A stretch of DNA of 15,332 nt from DASQHY01 sp035602605 (GTDB lineage: Bacteria; Acidobacteriota; Terriglobia; Acidiferrales; UBA7541): assembly GCA_035602605.1 (NCBI GenBank), contig DATNLZ010000081.1:1-15332 (forward strand), written 5' to 3'. Positions 1-6,865 of the stretch are shown piece after piece (position 1 is the first letter of the stretch; the number at the start of each line of letters is the position of its first letter). Made by a program: the position numbers and the translations under genes. Under the pieces are notes generated by a model. It was not told the origin of the DNA and searched no databases. It worked only from the letters and a program-made list of their open reading frames with translations.

Positions 1-987
1 GCCCCCACCGTGTCCGACCGTCCGCAAGCCGCGATATTTGGCGATCTCAAGTCCGTAGCCGTAGGAGCTCCCATCTGACCAACCGGTGGGAATCGCCGGC
101 GTTTGCATCGCGGTGACGAGCGCGCGGTCTCCAACACGGACCTCGGCAAAATTTTGTTCCCAGAGCAGCAGGTCCCCCACTGTTGTTTGTAGGCCGGCAT
201 TGCCGACGATCCGTCCGTTATCTGAGGCCAAATGCAAGCCGCCAGCGTCCCGGTGATAGCCCGACACGCGATTGGGCACGATCATGCTGGGATCGTCGTG
301 GAAGTGCGTGTGCGTCATACCCAGCGGTTTAAAAATGTTCGCATCGGCGAAGGCGCGAAGCGACTGGCCGCTCACCCGCTGCACAATACTGGCCAGCAGT
401 GCATATGCACTGTTGTTGTATTGGAATTCGGTGCCGGGCGTGAAGTTGAGCCCCCGCGTACGCGCGAGGATTTTGACCATCACGTCGTTGTCGAACACAT
501 CGTCGCGCGCCGCGTTCAACTCGCGCAGCGTGAACCCGTCGCGCAACCCGCTGGTGTGGGTCAGCAGGTGGCGGATCGTGATCCGGCTCCCGTGGTCGGC
601 CCATTCGGGGATGTACTTTCGCACCTCATCGTCGAGCGACAGCTGGCCGCCCTTTGCGAGGAGCAAGATACTCATTGCGGTGAATTGTTTGGATATCGAA
701 GCCGCAGGAAGGACGGATGCCGGCGTGATGGGGACGCCCAATTCGAGGCTCGCCATGCCGTACCCGCGCTGGTACACCAGGACTCCGTTTTGGCTGATGC
801 CGAGGCTACAACCCGGCGAGTCTGATCTATTCCACTCCGCAAACAATCTATCTACTCTGGCGGCGGCTGGTTCGGCGGATGATGGATTGGCTTTAGTCGT
901 GTCTTGCTCTTTCCCGAAAACTGTGGGGGCGATGAAGGAGCCAATCGCAACGGCAGCGACGACGGCGGTGGTCACAAGTGTTTTCAT
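1..987 (-). CDS. Exported serine hydrolase, beta-lactamase/class C-like (PF00144), 3' end off the window
   Basis: Reading leftward from the ATG at 987-985, 329 codons stay open to the window edge, so the C-terminus is missing. An N-terminal hydrophobic segment (about residues 5-22, ending near APTVFG) looks like a signal peptide, placing the enzyme in the periplasm or outside the cell. The penicillin-binding-like fold is shown by the SISK motif at residues 97-100 (nucleophile Ser97, general base Lys100), the YNN motif at 190-192, LLTHTSGL at 141-148 and an HGGG stretch at the very end (KTG-box equivalent). Known members include beta-lactamases, esterases and D-aminopeptidases; the substrate cannot be told from sequence. 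A GAAGGA ribosome-binding site lies about 6 nt before the ATG and supports this start. The gene is divergent from the neighbouring acetyltransferase. Confidence 0.93.
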   Translation of the reverse strand, partial: MKTLVTTAVVAAVAIGSFIAPTVFGKEQDTTKANPSSAEPAAARVDRLFAEWNRSDSPGCSLGISQNGVLVYQRGYGMASLELGVPITPASVLPAASISKQFTAMSILLLAKGGQLSLDDEVRKYIPEWADHGSRITIRHLLTHTSGLRDGFTLRELNAARDDVFDNDVMVKILARTRGLNFTPGTEFQYNNSAYALLASIVQRVSGQSLRAFADANIFKPLGMTHTHFHDDPSMIVPNRVSGYHRDAGGLHLASDNGRIVGNAGLQTTVGDLLLWEQNFAEVRVGDRALVTAMQTPAIPTGWSDGSSYGYGLEIAKYRGLRTVGHGGG

Positions 988-1183
988 AATTGTTCCTTCA
1001 CTTCATCCGGGAACAAAATTGGCAGACCGAACTGCTTAACCCAATGCCTGAGCGGCGGCAGTCTATCGTACTGGGGGCGTCGCCACAATCACCTGCAAGT
1101 ATTACCGATTTCTACCACCGGTATCCCAAATACCACACCATTTTGCCTGTGCCACAACTGGGGACTCATTGCATACTGGATGC

Positions 1184-1822
1184 ATGAGAACGAAAGATGT
1201 TGTGCTGCAAGGCAAGCACGTTCGTCTGGAGCCGCTTGAGCAATGCCACATTGACAAGCTGGTGGCCGCCGCGGAGGCAGATCCCTCCCTTTACCAGTGG
1301 AGTCCGGTACCTCAGGGCAAGATCGAAGCCACCAGATATGTCGATACCGCTTTGACATGGAAAGACGCCGGCACCTCTGCGCCGTTCGCGATTGTCCGCG
1401 TCGGTGACGATGTCGTTATCGGTTCTACGCGCTTCTGGAACCTGGAGCGATGGGCGTGGCCCCAAGCCCACCTGTGGCACGGTCGCAGCTTTCCTGACGC
1501 CTGTGAGATTGGCTACACCTGGCTAACTCGCTCAGCAATTCGGACTACAGCGAACACCGAGGCGAAGCTGCTCATGCTGACGCATGCGTTCGAAGCCTGG
1601 CAAGTGCTCCGAGTTTGCTTCCACACGGACTTCAGGAACACGCGTTCGCGCGCCGCGCTCGAACGCATCGGCGGACAATTCGAAGGGATTCTGCGAGCAC
1701 ACCGGATGGCCGCTGACTACACCGCTCGTGATTCGGTTCGTTATTCGATCCTGGCGACGGAGTGGCCAACTGTGAAGCAACGGCTGGTCCACCTGATGGA
1801 TCGAGCGTCAGGTTCTCGCTAA
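1184..1822 (+). CDS. GNAT-family N-acetyltransferase, RimJ/RimL type
   Basis: This 212-residue cytoplasmic protein transfers an acetyl group from acetyl-CoA to an amine, probably a protein N-terminus or a small molecule. The fold signature is present in order: the N-terminal HVRLEPL strand (residues 12-18), the EIGYTWL strand (108-114), the CoA-binding loop and helix RTTANTEAKLL (120-130), and the C-terminal FRNTRSRAALERIG block (150-163) that normally packs on CoA. The NTEAK variant of the CoA loop is typical of a RimJ/RimL subgroup. Length matches the single-domain family. An in-frame TTG at 1169 preceded by GGGGA would add five residues; I prefer the ATG at 1184 because homologous proteins begin shortly before the LxGxxVRLEPL strand. 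No obvious terminator follows; the next DNA is intron debris. Confidence 0.9.
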   Translation: MRTKDVVLQGKHVRLEPLEQCHIDKLVAAAEADPSLYQWSPVPQGKIEATRYVDTALTWKDAGTSAPFAIVRVGDDVVIGSTRFWNLERWAWPQAHLWHGRSFPDACEIGYTWLTRSAIRTTANTEAKLLMLTHAFEAWQVLRVCFHTDFRNTRSRAALERIGGQFEGILRAHRMAADYTARDSVRYSILATEWPTVKQRLVHLMDRASGSR

Positions 1823-2192
1823 CAGCGCCGCGTTTCTCTGCACTTGGAAACAGGTCCCCTCGCAGCCTGCCAGAAACCGCTGCGGCAGTTTGACGTTGGT
1901 TACCGAGCTCGATTTCGGACGTATGACGGGGAACTCGGAGAACGCCGAAAGAGCCTTACAGGAAAGGAAAGCAGCGAATCCATCCTGGCCTCGGTTCTTG
2001 CAGGCGACACCGCGAGGCGCCGCTTCAAGCGCAAACAGAGGTATCGGTGGGCGGGGGATTGAGCTTCGAAAAGCCCGTTTGGAACAGGATGCCGGCTCCG
2101 AAGCGGAGGAAGGCAACACAGCAACCACGTTAATTCGCGAGTGGATTGCTCGGTCCTGCGCAGTCTACAAACCCACGCACGCTGGGAAACAA
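1823..2192 (+). other. Gene-free stretch, probably degraded group II intron RNA
   Basis: No credible gene is seen here. It lies directly upstream of the broken intron-encoded reverse transcriptase, where the catalytic RNA domains of such an intron would sit. A compact hairpin is visible at 2091-2114 (GCC and GGC outer arms, CTCCG-AAG-CGGAG inner stem). A second stem, GTCCGC/GCGGAC at 2247-2252 and 2272-2277, lies just inside the coding relic. The open frame running through 1890-2519 is low-complexity in character and reads well only in its last 40 codons, so I do not call it a gene. No GUGYG-type 5' intron boundary could be identified, so the left limit is unknown. The assignment to intron RNA is inference from position. 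Confidence 0.4.
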
Positions 2193-2519
2193 AATGCACG
2201 GGAACCGGGAGATCTCCTGCACGTCTTGGTCAGGCGATCAAGACCGGTCCGCGAAGGCCATAAACCGAAAGGCGGACACGATCGTTCAGGAGAAGTCGCA
2301 CTGTGCCGTAGTACCAGGAAACCAGCCGAACAACGAAAGGCAACTTTCCGCCGAGGCCGGGGAGGGAAGGGCACAGACTCGGGAGAACATCGGCAAGCAG
2401 CAAGAGACAGGAAGAGAAAACAGGAACGGTTCACCGCTCTGCTCCACCATCTGAGCGTCGGATTACTCCGCGATAGCATCTACGCACTTAAGCGTCAAGC
2501 TACCAGGACTGCTAGATAA
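2193..2519 (+). pseudogene. Group II intron reverse transcriptase/maturase, N-terminal remnant, frameshifted and truncated
   Basis: Two frames together recreate the conserved N-terminus of a large group of bacterial intron-encoded proteins. Frame one, from the ATG at 2193, carries EKSHCAVVP, then NQPNNERQLSAEAGEGR and ENIGKQQETGREN, matching the usual GKSDxxVVPxKxxNKxGxPAAExxEGRG leader. A shift into the next frame near 2400-2430 then gives RDRKRKQERFTALLHHL (codons ending near 2455) and LLRDSIYALKRQA, the typical RFTALLHHVxxxxLRxxYxALKRxAAPGVDG block. The protein breaks off before the reverse transcriptase palm (no YADD motif), at about 2505. Roughly 100 of the usual 450-600 residues remain. 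An intact intron would self-splice and retrohome; this copy cannot encode its maturase. Confidence 0.8.
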
Positions 2520-2557
2520 CAATTGTGATATTAAGCGGCCGTGTTTCTTTCCCGCAA

Positions 2558-3409
2558 TCAGCAACCGCCACCCGAGCGCCCCGTGCCACTCTGCAAGGGA
2601 CTGCTCCCCGAGCCCCACGCCGCTCCGAAAACGGTTCCATCGTGGGCCCAGCCCGATGTATCGAACGCTGTGCTTCCTGCACCTTCGTTGAGGAGATACT
2701 CTCCTACCAGCGCATCCTGAGGGACGGCTCCCAGAAAATATAAATCGGCGATCTCCTGGTCATTCAGTGCGCGATTCCACACCCGAACCTCTGCCAGTGC
2801 ACCTTTAAAGAAACTGGCGAAATCCCTCGTGCCCATGCGCAGCGGCGTGGTTCCATGCCCCGGAGTGACAATGCCGGCATACGAATTGGTGTTGCGCAGC
2901 ACGCCGTCTTTGTAGATCGTCGTAGTCATCGCGCTATTATCGGCAACACCGACAACGTGTATCCACTGTCCCGCCTGGACAGGATCTTGAAAATAGCTTC
3001 CGCAGCCGCGAATGGGAGGCGGAGTATTTCCCTCAAAGACATAGAAGCTGATGCGGTTCTCGCGGGCGCCCGCCGGATCTGTAATGCTGTACATCCGAAA
3101 CACCCATTCTTGCTGCCCCGAGCTACCCTTGCCGAGCCAGTGCACAAATTGCTCGTCGGGCCTCGAACCCTCAGTGTTGGCGAAAGTCAGCGCGTCGGGA
3201 CGCATCCATGCAGAGATCGTCAAGCCGCCTGTGGTGTCCACGCTAAAATCGGTGCTATCCGGTACCTCCACATAGTTCGTAGTGGTGCCATCAAACTGCA
3301 GATATGCCTGCGGAGGCACCGGATCAGTGGGCGCCGCCAGTGTGCTCGCAACCACCAAATGAAACACCGCGAGCAGGCACAACGCAAATCCAATCTTCTT
3401 TTTTTTCAT
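2558..3409 (-). CDS. Secreted LamG/jellyroll (concanavalin A-like) domain protein
   Basis: This 283-residue protein has a clear signal peptide: MKKKK, a hydrophobic core at 7-24, and likely cleavage after STLAA near residue 26. Residues about 37-226 form a LamG_3-type jellyroll, recognised by LQFDG, YVEVPDSTDFSV, GLTISAWMRP (62-71), a WIHVVGVADNS strand (149-159), IYKDGVLRN and the closing LRMGTRDFASFFKGALAEVRVWNRALNDQEI (190-220). After it, VGEYLLNEGAGSTAFDTSGWAHDGTV looks like the opening strands of a second jellyroll that stops early with a Gly/Ser tail, so the gene may have lost a 3' part. These domains usually bind glycans or other surface ligands. A GAGGT ribosome-binding site 8 nt upstream supports the start. 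It lies 79 nt after the full-length end of the upstream leftward gene and could be co-transcribed with it. Confidence 0.88.
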   Translation of the reverse strand: MKKKKIGFALCLLAVFHLVVASTLAAPTDPVPPQAYLQFDGTTTNYVEVPDSTDFSVDTTGGLTISAWMRPDALTFANTEGSRPDEQFVHWLGKGSSGQQEWVFRMYSITDPAGARENRISFYVFEGNTPPPIRGCGSYFQDPVQAGQWIHVVGVADNSAMTTTIYKDGVLRNTNSYAGIVTPGHGTTPLRMGTRDFASFFKGALAEVRVWNRALNDQEIADLYFLGAVPQDALVGEYLLNEGAGSTAFDTSGWAHDGTVFGAAWGSGSSPLQSGTGRSGGGC

Positions 3410-3514
3410 ACTCGTGCACCTCGATTCCGCCCTTTATAACACAAGCTCTCTCAACTCATCCCAATTCCTTCGCTGACCGCCCTTTGTTCTATGGTGCGAC
3501 CCGCACGACGAACG

Positions 3515-3970
3515 TCAATTATCGCCATGGTAATCCCCAGTGGCCTCCCAACAACCGAGGGTTGGAAAATTAACTCCGGTCACCATGAAGGGATGTTCCT
3601 CATCATCTTGCCAGCCTGCATTGGCCTCAGCAGCCGCTAATGGAGGAGCAGAGGCATCTAAGCGTCGTCCAGTTACCGTCAAATGCGGAGGCAGTTCCGA
3701 GCGCAAGCTGTATCCCTGCCGCCAGAAAAAGAGCTTCTGTCTGAATTTTGGGTCGCTCGGCGTGTGATGCGGCAAACCTCTCCATGTTCCGTCAGCAGAG
3801 AGCCTTGTCCATAGCTTGACCATCCCGAACCAAAAGCTATCTGGACTGGTTTTTGCAGGATAGGGCGAAGGCGGCACAAAAGGCCGGGCGGGAGGTTTTG
3901 AAATTGGCCAAGGTTTCGGCACATCACTCGGCATCGTAAGTGTCCATTTTAAGGGGCTATTCGCTGACAT
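3515..3970 (-). CDS. Conserved hypothetical protein, C-terminus cut by a one-base frameshift
   Basis: A 151-residue frame carries features of a small uncharacterised family often found as lipoproteins: SPDSFWFGMVKLWTRLSADGTW (43-64), FRQKLFFWRQGYSLRSE (76-92), LTVTGRRLDASAPPL (97-111) and the closing FPTLGCWEATGDY (134-146). The function is unknown; I infer a beta-rich extracytoplasmic domain. The frame ends early at TGA (3517-3515). Adding one T at that point restores LTFVVRVAP and a TAG at 3491-3489, which is the normal ending of the family, so the break is a single-base deletion in a T run. The N-terminus lacks the usual lipoprotein signal and no alternative start exists before an in-frame TAG, so the 5' end may also be trimmed. 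Confidence 0.75.
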   Translation of the reverse strand: MSANSPLKWTLTMPSDVPKPWPISKPPARPFVPPSPYPAKTSPDSFWFGMVKLWTRLSADGTWRGLPHHTPSDPKFRQKLFFWRQGYSLRSELPPHLTVTGRRLDASAPPLAAAEANAGWQDDEEHPFMVTGVNFPTLGCWEATGDYHGDN

Positions 3971-4259
3971 TGTGGCGCTTCTCTTGTCGGCGAGGCGCTA
4001 GTCACCGGGCCGACGCTCCCTATGACAGCCGCGAGCGCGACCAGCTGTCGATTGTGCGGTCACTCGTGTAGGCGTCCGAAGCACGCGGTTCCTGCAGCTC
4101 AAAAGACGGAGCGGCAAACAACAGTGTTAACCGGGTTGACCTGCATCTCGCTTTGCTCTGTAAATGTGTAGACCTTTAGGGAAGAGCGTTTCCGGCAAAA
4201 TTTCTTTCAGGCGCGCCTTCGCCATCAAGGTCCTGCCGCAATCCTTCACCCATGACGCC
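3971..4259. other. Intergenic region between hypothetical gene and desaturase
   Basis: About 290 bp separate the start of the leftward hypothetical gene from the stop of the leftward desaturase. No gene is seen. It should hold the promoter of the hypothetical gene. The one visible signal is a near-perfect dyad GTTAACCGGGTTGAC at 4126-4140, the size and symmetry of a repressor or activator site, but nothing links it to a known regulator. Confidence 0.4.
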
Positions 4260-5522
4260 TCAAGCCGAAACGGCCCTCGCAGGCTTAGTTCTCTTCGCCA
4301 GCAAAGCCAGCCTCTGTTCGTGATTCATGGGCTCCCACGGGACAAGTTTCTCGGCAAGCACATCCATTCTGCGAAGGAGAGTCAACTCGATGAAAAGCTC
4401 CATAAAATCCAAGTCCCGAAAGACCAAGGAGCCGGACTCTCTCATCTTGTCGCGAATCCGCTCCAGATGGGCGGGCATCTCGGTCCAGTGCAGGCCAGAT
4501 CGGTGGTGATGACAGAGGTGGTATCCTTCGTTCATGAAGTTCACGTCATCAAAGATGGTCACGGTATTTGTAAAATAATCTTCGGGATGTTCCGGGTCAC
4601 AGAAGGCGTGCTGAACCCATGCGGTGATCGCCATGATGAAGTTCATGCAGAGAAGAGGGACTAACACGAACACAATCCCAATTCTCCAATCGTAAATAAA
4701 TACAGCTCCGAAATAAACGCAGTACCGCGTCATTCCCCATAACAATCGTCTTCGGTTCTTTTCATCGCCTCTAGCTTTAAAGTAGGCGTATGGAGCAAGC
4801 CCCAGGGCCGTCCAAATGTTGTCCGAAAGATACCAAAGGAAATCCAATGGACTCGTTCGATCGTAACCACTGGAGGAGACATTATCGTCGGGTCCGCCGT
4901 TCTCTTTATGGTGGAGACGGACATGAACTGTCCGACCCAGTTCTGGAAGGTCCCCATACAAATATCCGAGAAAGAATTCGACGTAGCGGCCGAAGACCTT
5001 ATCGTATTTCTCCGAGAAGTACCCTTGGGGCCGGTGCGACTCCAGGTGTTTGGCGCTGAACATCCTCACAGACCGCTGAAACTTGAGACCGCACAGGGAA
5101 AGATAGAAAGCGATCGCGAGCAGCAGCCGAGGTTTTCCTAAAACGAGTTGGATCACGAAAATTGGCACGGCGGTAAGGCTGAGGGAGACCATCAGTCGCA
5201 ACGCGGGGGTGTCTCGGGAGTCCCGCAGAACTTCTTGGCCGAGCTGGTCGAGGAACCGGTCGTAAGCCCGGGAGAGAAATTGATACGCGTCGCGTAAGGG
5301 ACGAACCCTCCCGAGAAGCATGGTCGCACCATAGCATCCGAAGGAAAGCACGCCCACGAGCGATACCGCAGCAATGCTTGCCAAAGCCATGAGTACTGCC
5401 CACCACCGAAATACGAGTTTGGGTATGGCTCTAGGTCTCATCGCACGCCAATACGTCTTTGAGCGAGTGTCTTTTCGCACGTCGTTCAAATCCGCTTGGG
5501 GTAACTCGCCTACGAGTTGCAT
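4260..5522 (-). CDS. Membrane fatty acid desaturase (PF00487 family)
   Basis: This 420-residue integral membrane protein carries the three histidine boxes that hold the di-iron centre of membrane desaturases and hydroxylases: HLESH (H159, H163), HVRLHH (H200, H204, H205) and HLCHHH (H335, H338-340), plus an extra His in WVQHAF (H305). Hydrophobic segments at about 38-72, 110-148 and 265-303 fit the family pattern with the histidine boxes facing the cytoplasm. The enzyme would use O2 and electrons from a ferredoxin or cytochrome to desaturate or hydroxylate an acyl chain or similar lipid; no redox partner gene lies nearby. No strong ribosome-binding site precedes the ATG at 5522; an in-frame ATG 27 codons downstream is an alternative that keeps all motifs. 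Confidence 0.88.
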   Translation of the reverse strand: MQLVGELPQADLNDVRKDTRSKTYWRAMRPRAIPKLVFRWWAVLMALASIAAVSLVGVLSFGCYGATMLLGRVRPLRDAYQFLSRAYDRFLDQLGQEVLRDSRDTPALRLMVSLSLTAVPIFVIQLVLGKPRLLLAIAFYLSLCGLKFQRSVRMFSAKHLESHRPQGYFSEKYDKVFGRYVEFFLGYLYGDLPELGRTVHVRLHHKENGGPDDNVSSSGYDRTSPLDFLWYLSDNIWTALGLAPYAYFKARGDEKNRRRLLWGMTRYCVYFGAVFIYDWRIGIVFVLVPLLCMNFIMAITAWVQHAFCDPEHPEDYFTNTVTIFDDVNFMNEGYHLCHHHRSGLHWTEMPAHLERIRDKMRESGSLVFRDLDFMELFIELTLLRRMDVLAEKLVPWEPMNHEQRLALLAKRTKPARAVSA

Positions 5523-5598
5523 GTTCGTCGTTGTACTAATTGACGGGCTTCGTCCGGTGTCATACGCAAAAGGATTCTACATTCAAGGAGAGCAAAGT

Positions 5599-5634
5599 TC
5601 TAGCGTCGAACGGTTGTGCCAGATAAACGCTAGA
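5599..5634. promoter_or_regulatory. 8-bp inverted repeat upstream of the desaturase
   Basis: TCTAGCGT at 5599-5606 is the exact reverse complement of ACGCTAGA at 5627-5634, with 20 bp between arms. It lies 77 bp upstream of the desaturase start, a plausible place for an operator or an RNA stem. Regulation is inference; the repeat could be chance. Confidence 0.3.
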
Positions 5635-5694
5635 GCTTTATAAACGCGCAAACCGTCCATATGGATTTGTAGTTTCGATTACGCAACGCAATAT

Positions 5695-5710
5695 AAAAGG
5701 GCGCCCTTTT
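5695..5710. repeat. 16-bp perfect palindrome at the presumed IS110 left boundary
   Basis: AAAAGGGCGCCCTTTT reads the same on both strands. It sits where the left end of the IS110-family element should begin, about 170 bp before the transposase ATG. A TATAAA hexamer at 5692-5697 overlaps its left edge and could serve as a -10 for rightward transcription. Whether the palindrome belongs to the element, to its target or to a terminator cannot be settled here. Confidence 0.5.
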
Positions 5711-5878
5711 TGGAGTAGGGTTTGGGTGGTTGCCTCAATCCCTACAGGGTCGAAAGACGTATGGTCGCAGGCTGACCTGAAAACAAAGGGCTTAGCGGTC
5801 TGAAGGGCAATTTTGCACTGACGGCTTTTATCAAGTTTCGCGGGCCGCAGGCCCTAAAGGCAGAAAGGAACGCCCTCA
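5711..5878 (+). ncRNA. Candidate IS110-family bridge RNA locus (left-end leader)
   Basis: The 168 bp before the transposase ATG contain no gene but fold into four successive stem-loops. First: GTAGGG-T-TTGGG at 5715-5726 pairs with CTCAA-T-CCCTAC at 5734-5745, eleven pairs with one T-T mismatch and one G-T wobble. Second: CAGGGTC at 5745-5751 with GACCTG at 5774-5779 (one bulge), enclosing a 22-nt loop. Third: AGCGGTC at 5794-5800 with GACGGCT at 5820-5826 (one mismatch), enclosing 19 nt. Fourth: GGGCC-GCA-GGCCC at 5842-5854. In elements such as IS621 a roughly 177-nt bridge RNA from the left end has a 5' stem-loop followed by a target-binding and a donor-binding loop; the order and length here match. 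The assignment is inference from position and fold, not from sequence homology. Confidence 0.45.
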
Positions 5879-6029
5879 ATGGATAGCAAAGAGTACATCG
5901 GTATGGATGTGCACAAGGAAAGCATTTCGATTGCGGTGATGAATGGTGCAGGAAAGATCGTGATGGAATGCCCTCGAGACAAAAGCGAGCATGATTCTGC
6001 AGTTTATCGATGGGCTGCGCGGAGACGTA
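5879..6029 (+). pseudogene. IS110-family DEDD transposase, N-terminal remnant
   Basis: The first 31 codons read MDSKEYIGMDVHKESISIAV and on to KIVMEC, the RuvC-like N-terminus of IS110 transposases, with the first catalytic aspartate at residue 10 (GMDVHK). A net one-base gain or two-base loss at 5971-5973 breaks the frame. The next frame continues the homology as LETKASMILQFIDGLRGDV to about 6029, after which family similarity stops just short of where the chitosanase gene ends. The remaining DEDD residues and the serine-containing Tnp20 domain are absent, so the element cannot move itself. An AAGGA ribosome-binding site lies 9 nt upstream. The element was apparently cut by a deletion that joined it to the 3' flank of the chitosanase gene. 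Confidence 0.85.
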
Positions 6030-6064
6030 GACTCTTATCGAATTCCACAAGGGCTTTGACCCGG

Positions 6065-6832
6065 CTACTCGCCCGCCAAACACGCGTTCAGTCTGTCAAA
6101 CCCACCCCACGCCTCAAAAAGCTCCTTCGAGTTGGCGACTATCTCTTTGAATGGCCTTGGCTTGCCGTTTCCAGAACCAGGATAAATAAGATAGCCAACT
6201 CCTCCATCCTTCCCCCCATTTCGCGGACTAGAGTCAATGCCCAATGCTTCAGCTAGGGCGATTGAGCCTTCGCCGACGGGAAGGTCTGGTGCGCTTTCGT
6301 CCGCCACAATGGCCGCAGAAATCTTTCCGTTCTGAAAATTAACGACAGTTGCGAAATCACCGAGTCGAGCATGATTTAGAGCTTTGGGATGAAGCACAAT
6401 ATACGGCACCTTCGCCGCGTCCACATACCTATGCGGATCTCGGGTATTGGGATTGTTGGAGTCATAGAGAGCAGTCGTAGACACATAATATCCTGGAGCC
6501 GGATCCGACTTCCCCTGTACCACGGGGCGTCCGCTCGTTTTTCCGTTATCTGTGACCAGTGCCCACCAGTTTCCCCGATGTCCCGCGTGGGCCAACGAAT
6601 CAAGTCCGAGTCGATCGTTACGATGATAGGCTCGGAATGCGCCGTCCGCATCAATAGCCATGCCCGATTTGTAGAAAAAGCCCCGCGCACGAGATGGAGT
6701 GGACCAGGCAACGATGTTCTGCGCCTTGAAGAGCTTGTTCTTTTTGCAAGTGGCACCCGAACTAGGCGTCGATGGTTCTGAAGCATTTGGCAGGAAGAAG
6801 GCAAGGAGCAGGATCACCAATCCGAATTTCAT
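6065..6832 (-). CDS. Secreted chitosanase, glycoside hydrolase family 75 type
   Basis: This 255-residue exported protein resembles GH75 chitosanases, which cleave beta-1,4 bonds of chitosan. After a signal peptide (hydrophobic 4-15) come GMAIDADGAFRAYH (57-70), GNWWALV (87-93), PGYYVSTTAL (113-122), PYIVLHP (143-149), the catalytic region AAIVADESAPDLPVGEGSIALA (173-194) and GVGYLIYPGSG (211-221). By family knowledge the Asp of VAD (D178) and the Glu of GEGS (E188) are the likely catalytic acids. An AAAGG site 8 nt before the ATG at 6832 supports this start; an in-frame upstream codon at 6865 would add 11 basic residues before the signal peptide and is less likely. Stand-alone gene; its stop lies 35 bp from the IS110 relic. 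Other polymer substrates are possible. Confidence 0.75.
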   Translation of the reverse strand: MKFGLVILLLAFFLPNASEPSTPSSGATCKKNKLFKAQNIVAWSTPSRARGFFYKSGMAIDADGAFRAYHRNDRLGLDSLAHAGHRGNWWALVTDNGKTSGRPVVQGKSDPAPGYYVSTTALYDSNNPNTRDPHRYVDAAKVPYIVLHPKALNHARLGDFATVVNFQNGKISAAIVADESAPDLPVGEGSIALAEALGIDSSPRNGGKDGGVGYLIYPGSGNGKPRPFKEIVANSKELFEAWGGFDRLNACLAGE

Positions 6833-6865
6833 AAAGCGAACCTTTCTTCTCGGCTTCCTGGCCAA

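Noticed and set aside
232..1039. Rightward open frames over the serine hydrolase
   Set aside because: They oppose a gene with a signal peptide and complete SxxK, YxN and HGG motifs; they have no features of their own.
1120..1134. Small hairpin GGTAT-CCCAA-ATACC between the hydrolase and acetyltransferase
   Set aside because: Five pairs with no T-run or conserved context; likely chance.
1890..2519. A 209-codon rightward open frame read as one gene
   Set aside because: Only its last 40 codons match a family (maturase), and the preceding homology is in another frame, so the frame is an accidental fusion of intron RNA sequence and coding relic.
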